From positions 62,001 through 126,000 of the forward strand of contig CBDBGS010000006.1 in the NCBI GenBank assembly GCA_965205385.1: DNA of 64,000 bases, given 5' to 3'. Below the pieces are notes generated by a model, which was given only the letters and a program-made list of their open reading frames with translations, searched no databases and was not told the origin of the DNA. This stretch comes from CATOSP01 sp965205385 (GTDB taxonomy: Bacteria > Chloroflexota > Dehalococcoidia > Lucifugimonadales > UBA3495). Below, one piece after another: positions 55,861 to 64,000 of the stretch. The position numbers were made by a program, and so were the translations under genes. Every line of letters begins with the position of its first letter. Position 1 is the stretch's first letter.

Positions 55861-56778
55861 ATGACGACATTGAGTGGCGCAAAGCCCGCTGGATTCGATA
55901 GCTTCTGGCAGGCAACCTTGGACGAACTGGCAACCCTGCCTCCGGCTCCAGAGGTCGTGGAGATGCCGCTGCGGTCTACGGACTTCGCAACGGCATACGG
56001 CGTGCGGCTCACGTCAATTGGTCCATACCGGATATTTGGCTATCTGAGCATTCCCAAGGGGAATGGACCCTTCCCCGCAAAATATTATCTGCCCCGCTAC
56101 GGCAGCGTGGTGGACCTGGTGCCCCAAGGGACAGCCAACGACCAGAGGCGGCAATGCGTCACGTTTTCCGTGAGCGCGAGGGGGCAGAGGCTAGCCGATC
56201 AACCCTACGCCGCCAGCTTCCCTGGCCTCCTGACTGACGGAATCGATGACCTAGATTCCTACGTGTACCGGGGTATCGTGGCCGACTGCTGCCGTGGACT
56301 GGAATACCTGGCCAGCCGCGATGAGGTTGATAACCAGCGAATCTCGGCCATCGGCGCGGACTTGGCTTTTACGACTGCCGCACTCTGCCCCGCCATTACT
56401 CACGTCGTGAGCGGACCGTCTCTTTCCTACGCCGCGACAGACCTGGCCGCCCGCACCGAGGCCTATCCCCTGGAGGAGATCAACGATTATCTGAGGCTGC
56501 ACCCTTCCCGTAGGGAGGATGTCCACAACACCCTGTCGTACTTCGACCTCAGATGGTTCGCGCCCAGGTTAAGCGCGACAACCCTGCTTATGGCTGGGTC
56601 CGACGGCGAATCTCTGGACGAGGCTGCCCTTCAACACCTTGTTGAATCTGTGAAGGGACCCTGCGAGGTCCACAAATCACTGCACTCGGGCTACAGAGAC
56701 GGCGTGTTCAGCGAGGAATGGTTAACCCGCCAGTTCGGGCTACCCGGGCCTAGCCTGCCGCCCCACTGGCAGCCTTAG
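55861..56778 (+). CDS. AXE1-like paralogue lacking the catalytic Ser and His
   Basis: 305 residues, clearly related to the preceding protein (GFDSFWQATLDELATLPPAPEV; CCRGLEYLASRDEVDNQRI; EINDYLRLHPSRREDVHNTLSYFD aligns with EITDYLRAYPGSRDQVEETLAYFD). Where the first has GHSQGG this one has IGADLAF, so the nucleophile Ser is gone, and the GHGHD histidine region reads LHSGYRDGVF. The Asp side (GSDGESLDE) persists. The reading frame is intact and well conserved, so it is likely a pseudoenzyme with a binding or partner role, possibly dimerising with its active neighbour. ATG 55861 follows the previous stop by 13 bases. Confidence 0.82.
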   Translation: MTTLSGAKPAGFDSFWQATLDELATLPPAPEVVEMPLRSTDFATAYGVRLTSIGPYRIFGYLSIPKGNGPFPAKYYLPRYGSVVDLVPQGTANDQRRQCVTFSVSARGQRLADQPYAASFPGLLTDGIDDLDSYVYRGIVADCCRGLEYLASRDEVDNQRISAIGADLAFTTAALCPAITHVVSGPSLSYAATDLAARTEAYPLEEINDYLRLHPSRREDVHNTLSYFDLRWFAPRLSATTLLMAGSDGESLDEAALQHLVESVKGPCEVHKSLHSGYRDGVFSEEWLTRQFGLPGPSLPPHWQP

Positions 56779-56901
56779 CGCCGAGGGAATCTACCCCGCC
56801 GTTAGGTATAGTATTTCCGGCCCCGTACCCAATCGCTCGCGTGCGTTGAACCCTTCCGAATCGAACCAATCCGACCTTCCCGACGGCGACGGAGGAATAC
56901 C

Positions 56902-58008
56902 ATGAAGGCGTCTTACCTTGGGGCCATGGGATACTCCCAGCGGCACAAGTTTCCCACCACGTGGCCGATTCCCCCGGCTTACCATGACCCAGCGACCTCG
57001 GTGCGTAGTTATCAAGAGGGAATGGACGAGTGCGAGTTCGCCGAGGAGGTGGGGTTTGACTGGGTAAGCTTTTCCGAGCACCATTACTCCGGGCGAATCG
57101 CAACAGGAGCGCCCGCGGTCATGGCCGCAGCGGTCGCCGAGCGGTGCAAGAGGGTCAAGATCGCCATGCTCGGCCAACTCCTGCCTCTGAACAACCCGGT
57201 CCGTTGCGCCGAAGAACTGGGCATGCTTGACAACTTGACCAATGGCCGCCTAATCATCGGCTTCCTCCGGGGAACACCCAACGAGGACCAAACCTACGGC
57301 GTGAACCCAGCCGAAGGTCGCGGCAGGCTCTTCGAGGGCATGGACCTCATTCTCAAGGCGCTGACCGAGCCACAGCCGTTCTCCTGGGAAGGACGGTATC
57401 ACCAGTTCCGCACCGTGTCGGTCTGGCCTCTGCCTGTGCAACAGCCTTTGCCTCCGGTGATCGTGGCGACTCGGAGCGACGACACGGTTAAATATGCCGC
57501 CGATCACGGTTTGGGCCTCGGCGTGTCGTTCGTCCCGGTGGAGCAAATGGGCGCAGTGACCGACAAATATTTTCAGTGGTGCGCCGACGCTGGTTGGCGG
57601 CCGGAGCCCGACCAAGTGGTCTTCCGGGCCAGCATCTACCTGGCCGAGACCGACAAGCAGGCCGAGGACTGGTTGGCCAAGCGCACAGGCACGGGCCCGG
57701 TGCCCGGCGGCATCGCCATGCCTTCATCGGTTTCAAGGGCGATCAGCGCCGCCCGGTCCGGGGAGGAGTTTGACCTTCGCAACGTCCTTGCCGGCAGTCC
57801 CCGGGGAGATGTCGTAGGCGTGGCCCGAGGCTTGAATTTCATGGGTGGTCCCGACACAGTTGTGGAACAGATCAAACAATACCGCGACCGCTGCGGCGCG
57901 GGTGTCATGGACCTATTCTTTCAACAACCGGGCGTCGACCATCAGGAAGTTATGCGGGAGATCGACCTGTTCGGCGGGGAGGTCCTGCCTCGCTTGAGGG
58001 AGCTTTAG
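56902..58008 (+). CDS. LLM class flavin-dependent oxidoreductase (luciferase-like)
   Basis: 368 residues of the bacterial luciferase-like TIM-barrel family: YQEGMDECEFAEEVGFDWVSFSEHHYSG (the conserved EHH), VKIAMLGQLLPLNNPVRCAEELGMLDNLTNGRLIIGFLRG, LPPVIVATRSDDTVKYAADHGLGLGVS, and FMGGPDTVVEQIKQYRDRCGAGVMDLFF. These enzymes use reduced FMN and O2 (or F420) to oxidise or cleave substrates such as sulfonates, amino-acid derivatives or alkanes. SAR202 bacteria are known for many such genes. GGAGG precedes ATG 56902. It is on the same strand as the selenoprotein/esterase set, after a 123-base gap. Confidence 0.9.
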   Translation: MKASYLGAMGYSQRHKFPTTWPIPPAYHDPATSVRSYQEGMDECEFAEEVGFDWVSFSEHHYSGRIATGAPAVMAAAVAERCKRVKIAMLGQLLPLNNPVRCAEELGMLDNLTNGRLIIGFLRGTPNEDQTYGVNPAEGRGRLFEGMDLILKALTEPQPFSWEGRYHQFRTVSVWPLPVQQPLPPVIVATRSDDTVKYAADHGLGLGVSFVPVEQMGAVTDKYFQWCADAGWRPEPDQVVFRASIYLAETDKQAEDWLAKRTGTGPVPGGIAMPSSVSRAISAARSGEEFDLRNVLAGSPRGDVVGVARGLNFMGGPDTVVEQIKQYRDRCGAGVMDLFFQQPGVDHQEVMREIDLFGGEVLPRLREL

Positions 58009-58057
58009 CCCTGATGGGCACAGCCGCCAGGTCGCCTGGAGGGAGTGGGATTCTGTC

Positions 58058-58816
58058 ATGACGCCGACCGATGGGCATGTTGACGTTAAAGGAACGCGCG
58101 TACGCTACTCGGAGATGGGTTCCGGAGACACGGTTGTTATACTGGACCCCGGCACAGGGATGATCTCTGCCTTGCGGGAAGCGTTGTCCCGGCGTTACCG
58201 CGCTGTGAGTTTGGAACTCGGCGGATTCGGGGATTTGGCCGAAGATATCCGCCCGAAGTCGGCCCGGGAAACCGCCAATCTTGTGGCTTCAGCCCTTGGC
58301 GGACTGACTATCGGAAAATACGGTCTAATCGCCTATTCCGCCGCCGCATCCGTTGCCCTTTGGCAAGCTCTGCGAGCCTCTGACGACGTGGATACGCTCA
58401 TATTGATTTCACCCGTTGCCTTGCTGCCCACGGGCAACCCTTTGTCCGCTCCCCGGGAACAACTCGTCGCGCACTCCGAAAACGCAGGAGGCCTGACCCA
58501 ATTGGCCTCCGAGGAAGCTGTCAGGATGAGCGCGCTAACCGGTGGCGGCGTCCACGACGCAGAACTGGAAAGCCGCCTGGCCGAAGTGTCATGCGCGACC
58601 TTGGCTGTGTTTGGCCAAAACGACTTGATGGTCGCGCCAGAAGCCCCCCGTATCTACCGGGAAAAGATACCGAACTGCAACATCTCTTTCGTGTACGACG
58701 CTGGACACGCCATCCTGGCAGACCGCCCCGAGGCTCTGATCAACGCGGTGTCGGACTTCATTGAAAGGCGCGAGACGTTCATCGTTGGACGTGAGTCCGG
58801 TTTGATAAATCCTTAA
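58058..58816 (+). CDS. Alpha/beta fold hydrolase with divergent nucleophile elbow
   Basis: 252 residues. Fold landmarks: VDVKGTRVRYSEMGSGDTVVILDPGTGMI, LGLISPV-like strand LILISPVALL, acid in VFGQNDLMVAPEAPRIY and His in VYDAGHAILADRPEALI. The nucleophile elbow reads GLIAYSAAASVAL, so the usual G-x-S-x-G is A-Y-S-A-A; Ser is retained. The N-terminal part is shorter than usual. It follows the LLM gene by 49 bases and precedes another hydrolase gene; both may act on products of the LLM enzyme (inference). Confidence 0.82.
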   Translation: MTPTDGHVDVKGTRVRYSEMGSGDTVVILDPGTGMISALREALSRRYRAVSLELGGFGDLAEDIRPKSARETANLVASALGGLTIGKYGLIAYSAAASVALWQALRASDDVDTLILISPVALLPTGNPLSAPREQLVAHSENAGGLTQLASEEAVRMSALTGGGVHDAELESRLAEVSCATLAVFGQNDLMVAPEAPRIYREKIPNCNISFVYDAGHAILADRPEALINAVSDFIERRETFIVGRESGLINP

Positions 58817-58881
58817 CGGATTGGCGGCGCCATTTCCGAAATTGTGGTGAGCCCGCTCGAACGGCAGGAGAAGTGGTCCCT

Positions 58882-59661
58882 ATGCCATCCTTGACGTTGC
58901 CTGGCGTGGACCTATGGTATGAAGACACCGGCGGCTCAGGGACTCCCGTGCTTTTCATGCACGCGGCTTCCGGGACGTGCGAAAGCTGGGTCCACCAGTT
59001 GCCCGCATTCATGAATGCGGGATACCGGTGTGTTACCTATGACCGACGGACGTGGGGCCGGTCGAAACCAACAGACCCCGATGAGCAGCCGGGCTTTGTT
59101 GGAGACGACCTCCACGGACTTGTTGTCCATTTAGGTCTGGAACGATTCCATATCGCCGCCACAGCGGCAGGTGGGATCGGCGCGTTGGATTACAGCCTTG
59201 ACCATCCGGAGCGCGTCATCAGTCTTGTAGCGGCCAACACAATTGGCGGTGTCCAAGACCCGGAATACCTGGAAGTGCAGACCAGGTTGCGCCCGGATGA
59301 AATCCAACAACTCCCGGTGGAGCTTCGCGAGTTAGGTCCGTCATATAGAGGGGCGGACCCGGAAGGCGCAGCCCGTTGGTTGGACATCGATCACTCGACA
59401 CGGCCCTATGGACGATTGCCCACCCAGCCCCTCCGGACACCCATCACATACTCCAGGTTGGAGACGATGCGGGTCCCTGCGCTGGTCGTCTCAGGAGAGG
59501 CTGACCTGCTTTCGCCGCCGCTGCTAATGAGGATGCTGGCGGCACACATTCCCACCAGCCGTTTCGTGTCCTTGCCTGAAGCGGGCCACGCCGGGTTCTG
59601 GGAGAGACCCCAGGTCTGGAACGGGTTGGTCCTGGAATTTCTGGGCCAACACCGCCCATGA
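58882..59661 (+). CDS. Alpha/beta fold hydrolase with Thr at the nucleophile position
   Basis: About 259 residues. Landmarks: LPGVDLWYEDTGGSGTPVLFMHAASGTCESWVHQLPAFM, YDRRTWGRSKP, acid in VSGEADLLSPP and His in LPEAGHAGFWERP. The elbow reads FHIAATAAGGIGALDY where VHLVGHSMGG-like sequence is usual, so Thr stands at the nucleophile site. It may be a poor hydrolase, a dioxygenase-like or lyase relative, or inactive. Start is uncertain: GTG 58873 is too close to AGGAG (58866-58870), while ATG 58882 is 11 bases away and fits the family start. It converges with the DtxR-type gene. Confidence 0.82.
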   Translation: MPSLTLPGVDLWYEDTGGSGTPVLFMHAASGTCESWVHQLPAFMNAGYRCVTYDRRTWGRSKPTDPDEQPGFVGDDLHGLVVHLGLERFHIAATAAGGIGALDYSLDHPERVISLVAANTIGGVQDPEYLEVQTRLRPDEIQQLPVELRELGPSYRGADPEGAARWLDIDHSTRPYGRLPTQPLRTPITYSRLETMRVPALVVSGEADLLSPPLLMRMLAAHIPTSRFVSLPEAGHAGFWERPQVWNGLVLEFLGQHRP

Positions 59662-59683
59662 AGCCATTTAGGGTGAAGTAAAC

Positions 59684-60469
59684 TTAACCGCTCGTGAGCG
59701 CGCCCTCCATCGGTGCGCCGCTTTCCTTGAGGCGAACAAGGATCTGCTGAGCCACGTTGTAGCCAACCGACACCCTGCCGGTGCCGGTCTCCACGGTTAG
59801 GACTCCCAGATAAGGGGCTGCCTCCGCCACTTCGATGTTGCTGTCCGGCACCACTTGGGAGTCGACCAGGAACCGCAGCAAATTGGGGTCCTCCTCTGGA
59901 ATCCGCTCGACCACATACGCTTCGTTGGTAGCGGCACGGTCTAGAGAGATGGAATTGGGCGGTGTCTTCGGCTCACCGGTGCCCGGAATGGGCCTGCCGA
60001 ACGGGGACTTTGTGGGCCGTCCCAGCAGCTCAAATAGCCGCTCTTCCAGTTGCGGCGACACGCCGTGTTCCAGGCGGTGCGCCTCAATGTGGGCCTGGTG
60101 TGGCTCCATCCCCAGAATCTTGACCACCATCCATTCAACCAGCCGGTGACGCCGGGCGATATCCTCGCCGCCTTCCATTCCCTTCTTTGTCATGCGGATT
60201 CGTTTGTCCGCCCCGACATCCACAAGTCCCTGCTTTTCCATCCGCCTTATCATACCGGCAACAGAAGGGACAGACGTGCCGAGACCCTCGGTGGGGGGCA
60301 ACCCCTTTAACGTCTCGGTAAGTTCGGTTACCGTAGGCTCACCGGTCTCCTCCCAGAGCTTGTAAAGGCACAGGAGATAGTTCTCGGTGGCCGGAGATAG
60401 TCGCTCGTAAACGGCGGCGCTGGTCTGCGGGGATTCTGAGAGAGTCTCGGTCTTTCTGCGTCGCGGCAT
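59684..60469 (-). CDS. DtxR/MntR family metal-dependent transcriptional regulator
   Basis: 261 residues. N-terminal winged helix (SPATENYLLCLYKLWEETGEPTVTELTETL, SVPSVAGMIRRMEKQGLVDV), dimerisation/metal domain (ARRHRLVEWMVVKILGMEPHQAHIEAHRLEHGVSPQLEERLFELLG; the H, E, E-x2-H ligands of DtxR are visible) and a C-terminal FeoA/SH3-like domain (IPEEDPNLLRFLVDSQVVPDSNIEV). It probably senses Fe2+ or Mn2+ and represses uptake genes. The Fe3+-type ABC genes lie directly upstream on the same strand and are the obvious target. A palindrome overlapping a -10 sits at 60518-60538. Confidence 0.87.
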   Translation of the reverse strand: MPRRRKTETLSESPQTSAAVYERLSPATENYLLCLYKLWEETGEPTVTELTETLKGLPPTEGLGTSVPSVAGMIRRMEKQGLVDVGADKRIRMTKKGMEGGEDIARRHRLVEWMVVKILGMEPHQAHIEAHRLEHGVSPQLEERLFELLGRPTKSPFGRPIPGTGEPKTPPNSISLDRAATNEAYVVERIPEEDPNLLRFLVDSQVVPDSNIEVAEAAPYLGVLTVETGTGRVSVGYNVAQQILVRLKESGAPMEGALTSG

Positions 60470-60517
60470 CTTAATTACTTCCGTATCGGCAATCTGCGGT
60501 TTGGGGCAGCCTGAGTT

Positions 60518-60538
60518 ATTGGTAGAGTATACACCAAT
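60518..60538. promoter_or_regulatory. Possible operator overlapping the -10 of the DtxR-type gene
   Basis: ATTGGT and ACCAAT form 6-bp arms 9 bases apart; the minus-strand spacer contains TATACT (60531-60526), a likely -10 for the regulator gene. This would suit metal-dependent autoregulation, but it does not match the known DtxR box and no clear -35 is seen. Confidence 0.3.
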
Positions 60539-60618
60539 GCTTTGTGGTTACTGTTTTTTGGCGAGAGTGCGCAGCCTGGCAAGACAATGGATTGAACCCG
60601 GTTATCGGTCCAGGTATC

Positions 60619-61725
60619 TTATGACGTCTGATTCTCGGATTTCTCGGTGTGGGCAAGCACGGGATACCCTAGCCCATCGGACATGGGCGCTTGACCCTTC
60701 AAGAAAGCGGTGACCGTGCGGTCGCGTTCCAGTGAAATCCCCACCCTGTCCCCTTTTCGATAGTAGGCTGAGTGGTCCCGGAGGCTGTGCAACACGGCTC
60801 CCGAAGGAAGCGCGATGGAATACAGGTAGTGGGTCCCCTTGAAAACCCGGTCCACAACCTCGCCCGTCCCATTGTCTGATTTTGTGATTGTCACGTCGCT
60901 TGGCCTAAGCATCACCTCCGCGCTGACTCCGTGTGGCAACCGGTCTTCAGGGTTCAAAACTCCGATTTCTGTGACCAAGCCGAGGCCGTCCACCTGTCCC
61001 TTGACAAAGTCCGCGACGCCTATGAATTCAGCTACGAAGCGGCTGGCGGGCCGGTGAAACACCTCCTCCGGAGGACCCAATTGGACCAGTTTCCCGTACT
61101 GCATGACGCCGACCAGGTCGCCCAAAAGCAGGGCTTCCTCCTGGTCGTGAGTCACGAAGATCGCGGTGGCCCTGCTGGTATGGAGGATGTCGAGAACGTC
61201 GCCCCTGACCTGGTCCCGCAGCCGGGGATCCAGGTTGGAAAATGGTTCGTCAAGAAGGAGTACGTCGGGGCCGGGCGCGAGGGCGCGGGCAAGGGCCAGC
61301 CGTTGTTGTTGTCCGCCCGATAGCTCGTGGGGCATACGCGTGGAAAGGTTATCCATCCCGACCAACCGCAACACATCGGCAACCCGTTCCCTGCGCCCAT
61401 CTCGCTGGCGGAGCCCGTAGGCCACGTTCTGTTCGACGCTCAGATGGGGAAAGAGTGCGCCGTCTTGGAAGACCATCCCCACTTTGCGCCGTTCCGGGGC
61501 CACCCAAACGTCTGGGCTCGCAACCAAAGTCCCGCCAACCGAGACGGCGCCAGCCTCCGGCTGCTCGAAACCGGCGATGAGTCTTAGAGTGGTGGTCTTG
61601 CCGCATCCGCTGGGGCCAAGGAGGACCAATATTTGGCCCTCGACTACTTCCAAGTCCAGGTTGTCCACGGCCTGGACCTTACCGAAGCCCTTGGTCACTC
61701 CGGTACATCGGACAGCCGTGGCCAC
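60619..61725 (-). CDS. Fe3+-type ABC transporter ATP-binding protein (FbpC-like)
   Basis: 368 residues. ABC core: Walker A GPSGCGKTT, Q-loop VFQDGALFPHLSV, signature LSGGQQQRLALARALA, Walker B VLLLDEPFSNLDPRLRDQ, switch His VTHDQEEALLLGD. The C-terminal third is a TOBE domain (LPHGVSAEVMLRPSDVTI), as in FbpC/PotA. It energises the fused permease encoded 6 bases upstream; with the DtxR-type regulator downstream, ferric iron is the likely cargo. No periplasmic iron-binding protein gene is inside the window. ATG 61725 is just after the permease stop. Confidence 0.9.
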   Translation of the reverse strand: MATAVRCTGVTKGFGKVQAVDNLDLEVVEGQILVLLGPSGCGKTTTLRLIAGFEQPEAGAVSVGGTLVASPDVWVAPERRKVGMVFQDGALFPHLSVEQNVAYGLRQRDGRRERVADVLRLVGMDNLSTRMPHELSGGQQQRLALARALAPGPDVLLLDEPFSNLDPRLRDQVRGDVLDILHTSRATAIFVTHDQEEALLLGDLVGVMQYGKLVQLGPPEEVFHRPASRFVAEFIGVADFVKGQVDGLGLVTEIGVLNPEDRLPHGVSAEVMLRPSDVTITKSDNGTGEVVDRVFKGTHYLYSIALPSGAVLHSLRDHSAYYRKGDRVGISLERDRTVTAFLKGQAPMSDGLGYPVLAHTEKSENQTS

Positions 61726-61731
61726 CAGGGG

Positions 61732-63363
61732 TTACCTGTGTCCTCTCAGGATGAGGAACGCCATCGGAATGGACGCGGCCAGAATCAGGAGTAGGGCCGG
61801 GGCTGCGGCTTGGGCGAAATATGCCTCGGAGGTCGCGGACCATATAGACGTGGCAAGGGTCTCAAACCCTATGGGGCCAAGTATCAGCGTGGCTGGCAGT
61901 TCCTTCATGGTTAGCAGGAACACAAGGGCGCCCCCCGCCAGTATCCCCGGACGCACCAAGGGCGCTGTGATTGACGAGAAGACGCGGAACGGTGAGCTGC
62001 CAAGACTGTGCGCCGCTTCTTCCATCTGCGGGCTCACCTGAAGAAGTGACGTCTTGGTGGCGCTGAGTCCCGCGGGCAGGAATAACACCAGGTATGCCAG
62101 GACCAGAAGCGCGTGAGTCTGGTACAAGGGCGAGGCAAATTTCGCGCCAAAATATACCAGCGCGAGGGCGATTACAACACCGGGCAACGCGAACCCTACA
62201 AATGCCATCCGCTCCAAGACGCTGGTGGTCCACCCGGGATGTCTGGCCGCCAAGATAGCTATCGGCAGCGCCGCGGCCACGCTGACCAGCGCGGCCAGTC
62301 CGGAGATAAGCAGCGAGTTTTGGGCAGCCGACCAGAGGAGTAGCAAGGGCTCACCGGCTAGCACTCCCCGGACCGTCCAATAACTCAGGACGCCTAGGGG
62401 AAGGGCCAACGCGAGGATGCCAACTGACGTACAAAGGGCGAGGGCGGGCCAACGCCAGCGGCCAAGCCTGACCATTGAGACAGGGCGTACAGCTCCGTTG
62501 GTGCTGCGGTAGTATTTGGACTTACCCCTGCTCATGGCCTCAAGGGACACAATGCCCAGGGCCACGACGACCAACATTAGCGACAAAAACGAGGCCAAAG
62601 AACGGTCCAAGGATGACTCGTACTGAACGAAGATCGACCATGTGAAGGTCTCGTATTGGAGGAGCGAGACGGCTCCAAAGTCGCTCAGCGTGTACAGAGC
62701 CACCAACAGTCCACCGGCAAGAATCGCAGGGCGCAGCAGCGGCAGCGTGACCCGGAAGAATGTAGTCCTCGCGCTGGACCCCAAGCCAAGTGAGGTTTCT
62801 TCCAATGCCGGGTCCAGCCGCCACAGGGCTGCCCGCACCGGAAAGACTACATAGGGGAAGCTCAGAATCGTCAGCGTCAGCATGGCGCCTGGGAACCCGT
62901 AGAAGTCCGGAATCCGCTCGACACCGAATAGATTCTCCAGGAGCCCCTGAAGCATCCCGCGCGGCCCTAGAGCGACGACGATGATGAACCCTCCAACATA
63001 CGTAGGGACCACCAGCGGGAGGACCGTCACCACGCCCCAGAATCTACGGAAAGGCAGGTCGGTTCGGACAGTCAACCAGGCAATCGGCACCGCAATGGCT
63101 ATGGACGCCGCGGTTACGGACACTATCAGAAGCAGGGTCCTTCCAAGGGTCTGCACCACCGTGGTATGGAAGAGGAGGTCCGCCCCGCCCGCGCCGGCGG
63201 CCCTGAGTATTAGGTAGACCAGCGGCAGGGCCATCGCCACTGCAACCGCGGCTGCCGGAAGTAGGATGAAGAGAGGAGGGCGCACATGCTTGACGCGTCG
63301 CGCCGCCCGAAGAGGGGGGAAACTCCCAATCTGCCCGGGACTGGTAACCGCCGTTGTCTGCAT
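61732..63363 (-). CDS. Fe3+-type ABC transporter permease, double-module (FbpB-like)
   Basis: 543 residues with about twelve membrane helices in two permease modules. First module: TLLLIVSVTAASIAIAVPIAWLTVRTDLPFRR with its EAA loop at LDPALEETSLGLGSSARTTFF; second: SLLISGLAALVSVAAALPIAILA with VSPQMEEAAHSLGSSPFRVFSS. Duplicate modules in one chain are typical of FbpB/AfuB iron permeases. It overlaps no gene and leads the ATPase gene by 6 bases. The start ATG 63363 lacks a strong ribosome binding site (GAGCCTGATGC...). Confidence 0.9.
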   Translation of the reverse strand: MQTTAVTSPGQIGSFPPLRAARRVKHVRPPLFILLPAAAVAVAMALPLVYLILRAAGAGGADLLFHTTVVQTLGRTLLLIVSVTAASIAIAVPIAWLTVRTDLPFRRFWGVVTVLPLVVPTYVGGFIIVVALGPRGMLQGLLENLFGVERIPDFYGFPGAMLTLTILSFPYVVFPVRAALWRLDPALEETSLGLGSSARTTFFRVTLPLLRPAILAGGLLVALYTLSDFGAVSLLQYETFTWSIFVQYESSLDRSLASFLSLMLVVVALGIVSLEAMSRGKSKYYRSTNGAVRPVSMVRLGRWRWPALALCTSVGILALALPLGVLSYWTVRGVLAGEPLLLLWSAAQNSLLISGLAALVSVAAALPIAILAARHPGWTTSVLERMAFVGFALPGVVIALALVYFGAKFASPLYQTHALLVLAYLVLFLPAGLSATKTSLLQVSPQMEEAAHSLGSSPFRVFSSITAPLVRPGILAGGALVFLLTMKELPATLILGPIGFETLATSIWSATSEAYFAQAAAPALLLILAASIPMAFLILRGHR

Positions 63364-63691
63364 CAGGCTCTAGCTACTTGGTCCAGATCTTCGATTCGGC
63401 TTTGCTGTGGTTTCGCGGGTACATTGTATCCGACTAAGAGCACACTGGCTGGCTGGAATATTACATAGTATAGCGGCAGATTTGTCAATCGTGGTAGCGC
63501 CGCGTATGCAAGGTATGAGGACATTTGTATTCTGCCCAAACCTGGGAAGTTAGAAGGCGCGCCCGTGGGGCTGGTTGCGGCTACTTGCGTAGTACGCGCC
63601 GACGATTTGGACCCGGCACTTGGAATATCGGACCCTGTTGGCTAGACTCAGGAAGCTTAGATGAACGATCGAAGGTCTTTGGAGCCTGGTG
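63364..63691. other. Intergenic region with divergent promoters expected
   Basis: 328 bases between the divergent permease and HAD genes. I see no gene, repeat or convincing promoter hexamers; AT-rich stretches at 63460-63490 are the likeliest place for the permease promoter. Confidence 0.4.
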
Positions 63692-64000
63692 ATGCCCACA
63701 ACGGTCCTGTTTGACATGGGCGGCGTACTCCTTCATCTGAAGTGGGACAGGTTGTGCGCTTCACTGGCTAAGCGCTCGACCAGGGACTCGGACGTGGTCC
63801 GTACAGAGACGGCCAATGGCCCCATAGTGTCAGCGTCAATGAGGGGCGATCTCAGCCCATTCGAGTTTTATGAGGCTTTCAGCTCGAGGCTCGGATTGGA
63901 TACGACCTACGATGAGTTCATCGAAATCTGGAACTGTCTCCTAGAGCCCAACGAAGCAATAGACCCGCTTATCGCCGAGCTGCGCAAAGAGGGCTACTAC
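63692..64000 (+). CDS. HAD family hydrolase, N-terminal part (runs off the window)
   Basis: 103 codons present from ATG 63692 (GGAG 7 bases upstream). Begins MPTTVLFDMGGVLLHLKWD: HAD motif I with the nucleophile Asp8 and Gly where the second Asp of DxD usually stands, as in YihX-type sugar-phosphate phosphatases (FDxGGV). The cap-domain region follows (RGDLSPFEFYEAFSSRLGLDTTYDEFIEIWN) with the typical IDPLIAELRKEGYY lead into motif II, which is cut off. Substrate cannot be given. Confidence 0.85.
   Translation, partial: MPTTVLFDMGGVLLHLKWDRLCASLAKRSTRDSDVVRTETANGPIVSASMRGDLSPFEFYEAFSSRLGLDTTYDEFIEIWNCLLEPNEAIDPLIAELRKEGYY

Noticed and set aside
1..64000. tRNA, rRNA or prophage
   Set aside because: No cloverleaf T-arm consensus with matching acceptor, no rRNA-like sequence and no phage structural genes were seen by eye; small RNAs cannot be excluded.

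Overview
The window (about 57% GC by eye) looks like a chromosomal contig from an uncultured Chloroflexota bacterium, most likely a marine or sponge-associated SAR202/Dehalococcoidia-type lineage. This is an inference from gene content: many solute-binding lipoproteins, flavin monooxygenase-like and alpha/beta hydrolase genes, the DUF1800-DUF1501-NHL trio, VOC proteins and a UGSC-type selenoprotein gene. No rRNA, tRNA, CRISPR array or phage module was found.

Left part (1-6400): the 5' end of a GMC oxidoreductase, an S51 peptidase, an NHL beta-propeller gene broken by a one-base frameshift, a complete IS630-family insertion sequence (TA target duplication, 17-bp inverted ends, A7 slippery site for -1 frameshifting) and a large Abhydrolase_10-type protein. 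Region 6400-19650 holds three oligopeptide/nickel-type ABC import sets (binding lipoprotein plus two permeases), none with ATPases. Two are tandem paralogous operons that also share a promoter and a long, apparently structured 5' leader.

Middle (19650-41550): VOC protein, alpha/beta hydrolase, lactonase propeller, a roughly 1000-residue HEAT-repeat protein with a zinc ribbon, YihY, GT4 and DedA membrane/envelope genes, a winged-helix regulator, DUF4389 and secreted HNH proteins, a complete general amino-acid ABC operon (aapJQMP) with an internal terminator, and a copper/heme cluster: a His-rich small protein (frameshifted), a cupredoxin-like anchored protein, and a CopC-CopD-YtkA-cytochrome c fusion.

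Right part (41600-64000): a co-directional set of malate synthase G, an SDR dehydrogenase and an unusual PLD-nuclease/P-loop ATPase fusion; the DUF1800-DUF1501-NHL group with a palindromic repeat between its members; an Asp-box propeller; a nitroreductase; then a plus-strand run beginning with a gene read through an in-frame UGA (selenocysteine, with a SECIS-like hairpin directly after it), two tandem acetyl-xylan-esterase-like proteins (the second lacking its nucleophile), an LLM flavin oxidoreductase and two alpha/beta hydrolases. It ends with a DtxR-type regulator, an Fe3+-type ABC ATPase and fused permease, and the 5' end of a HAD hydrolase.

The most interesting items are the UGA-containing UGSC-like gene, the conserved transporter leaders, the PLD-ATPase fusion and the CopC-CopD-cytochrome c fusion.
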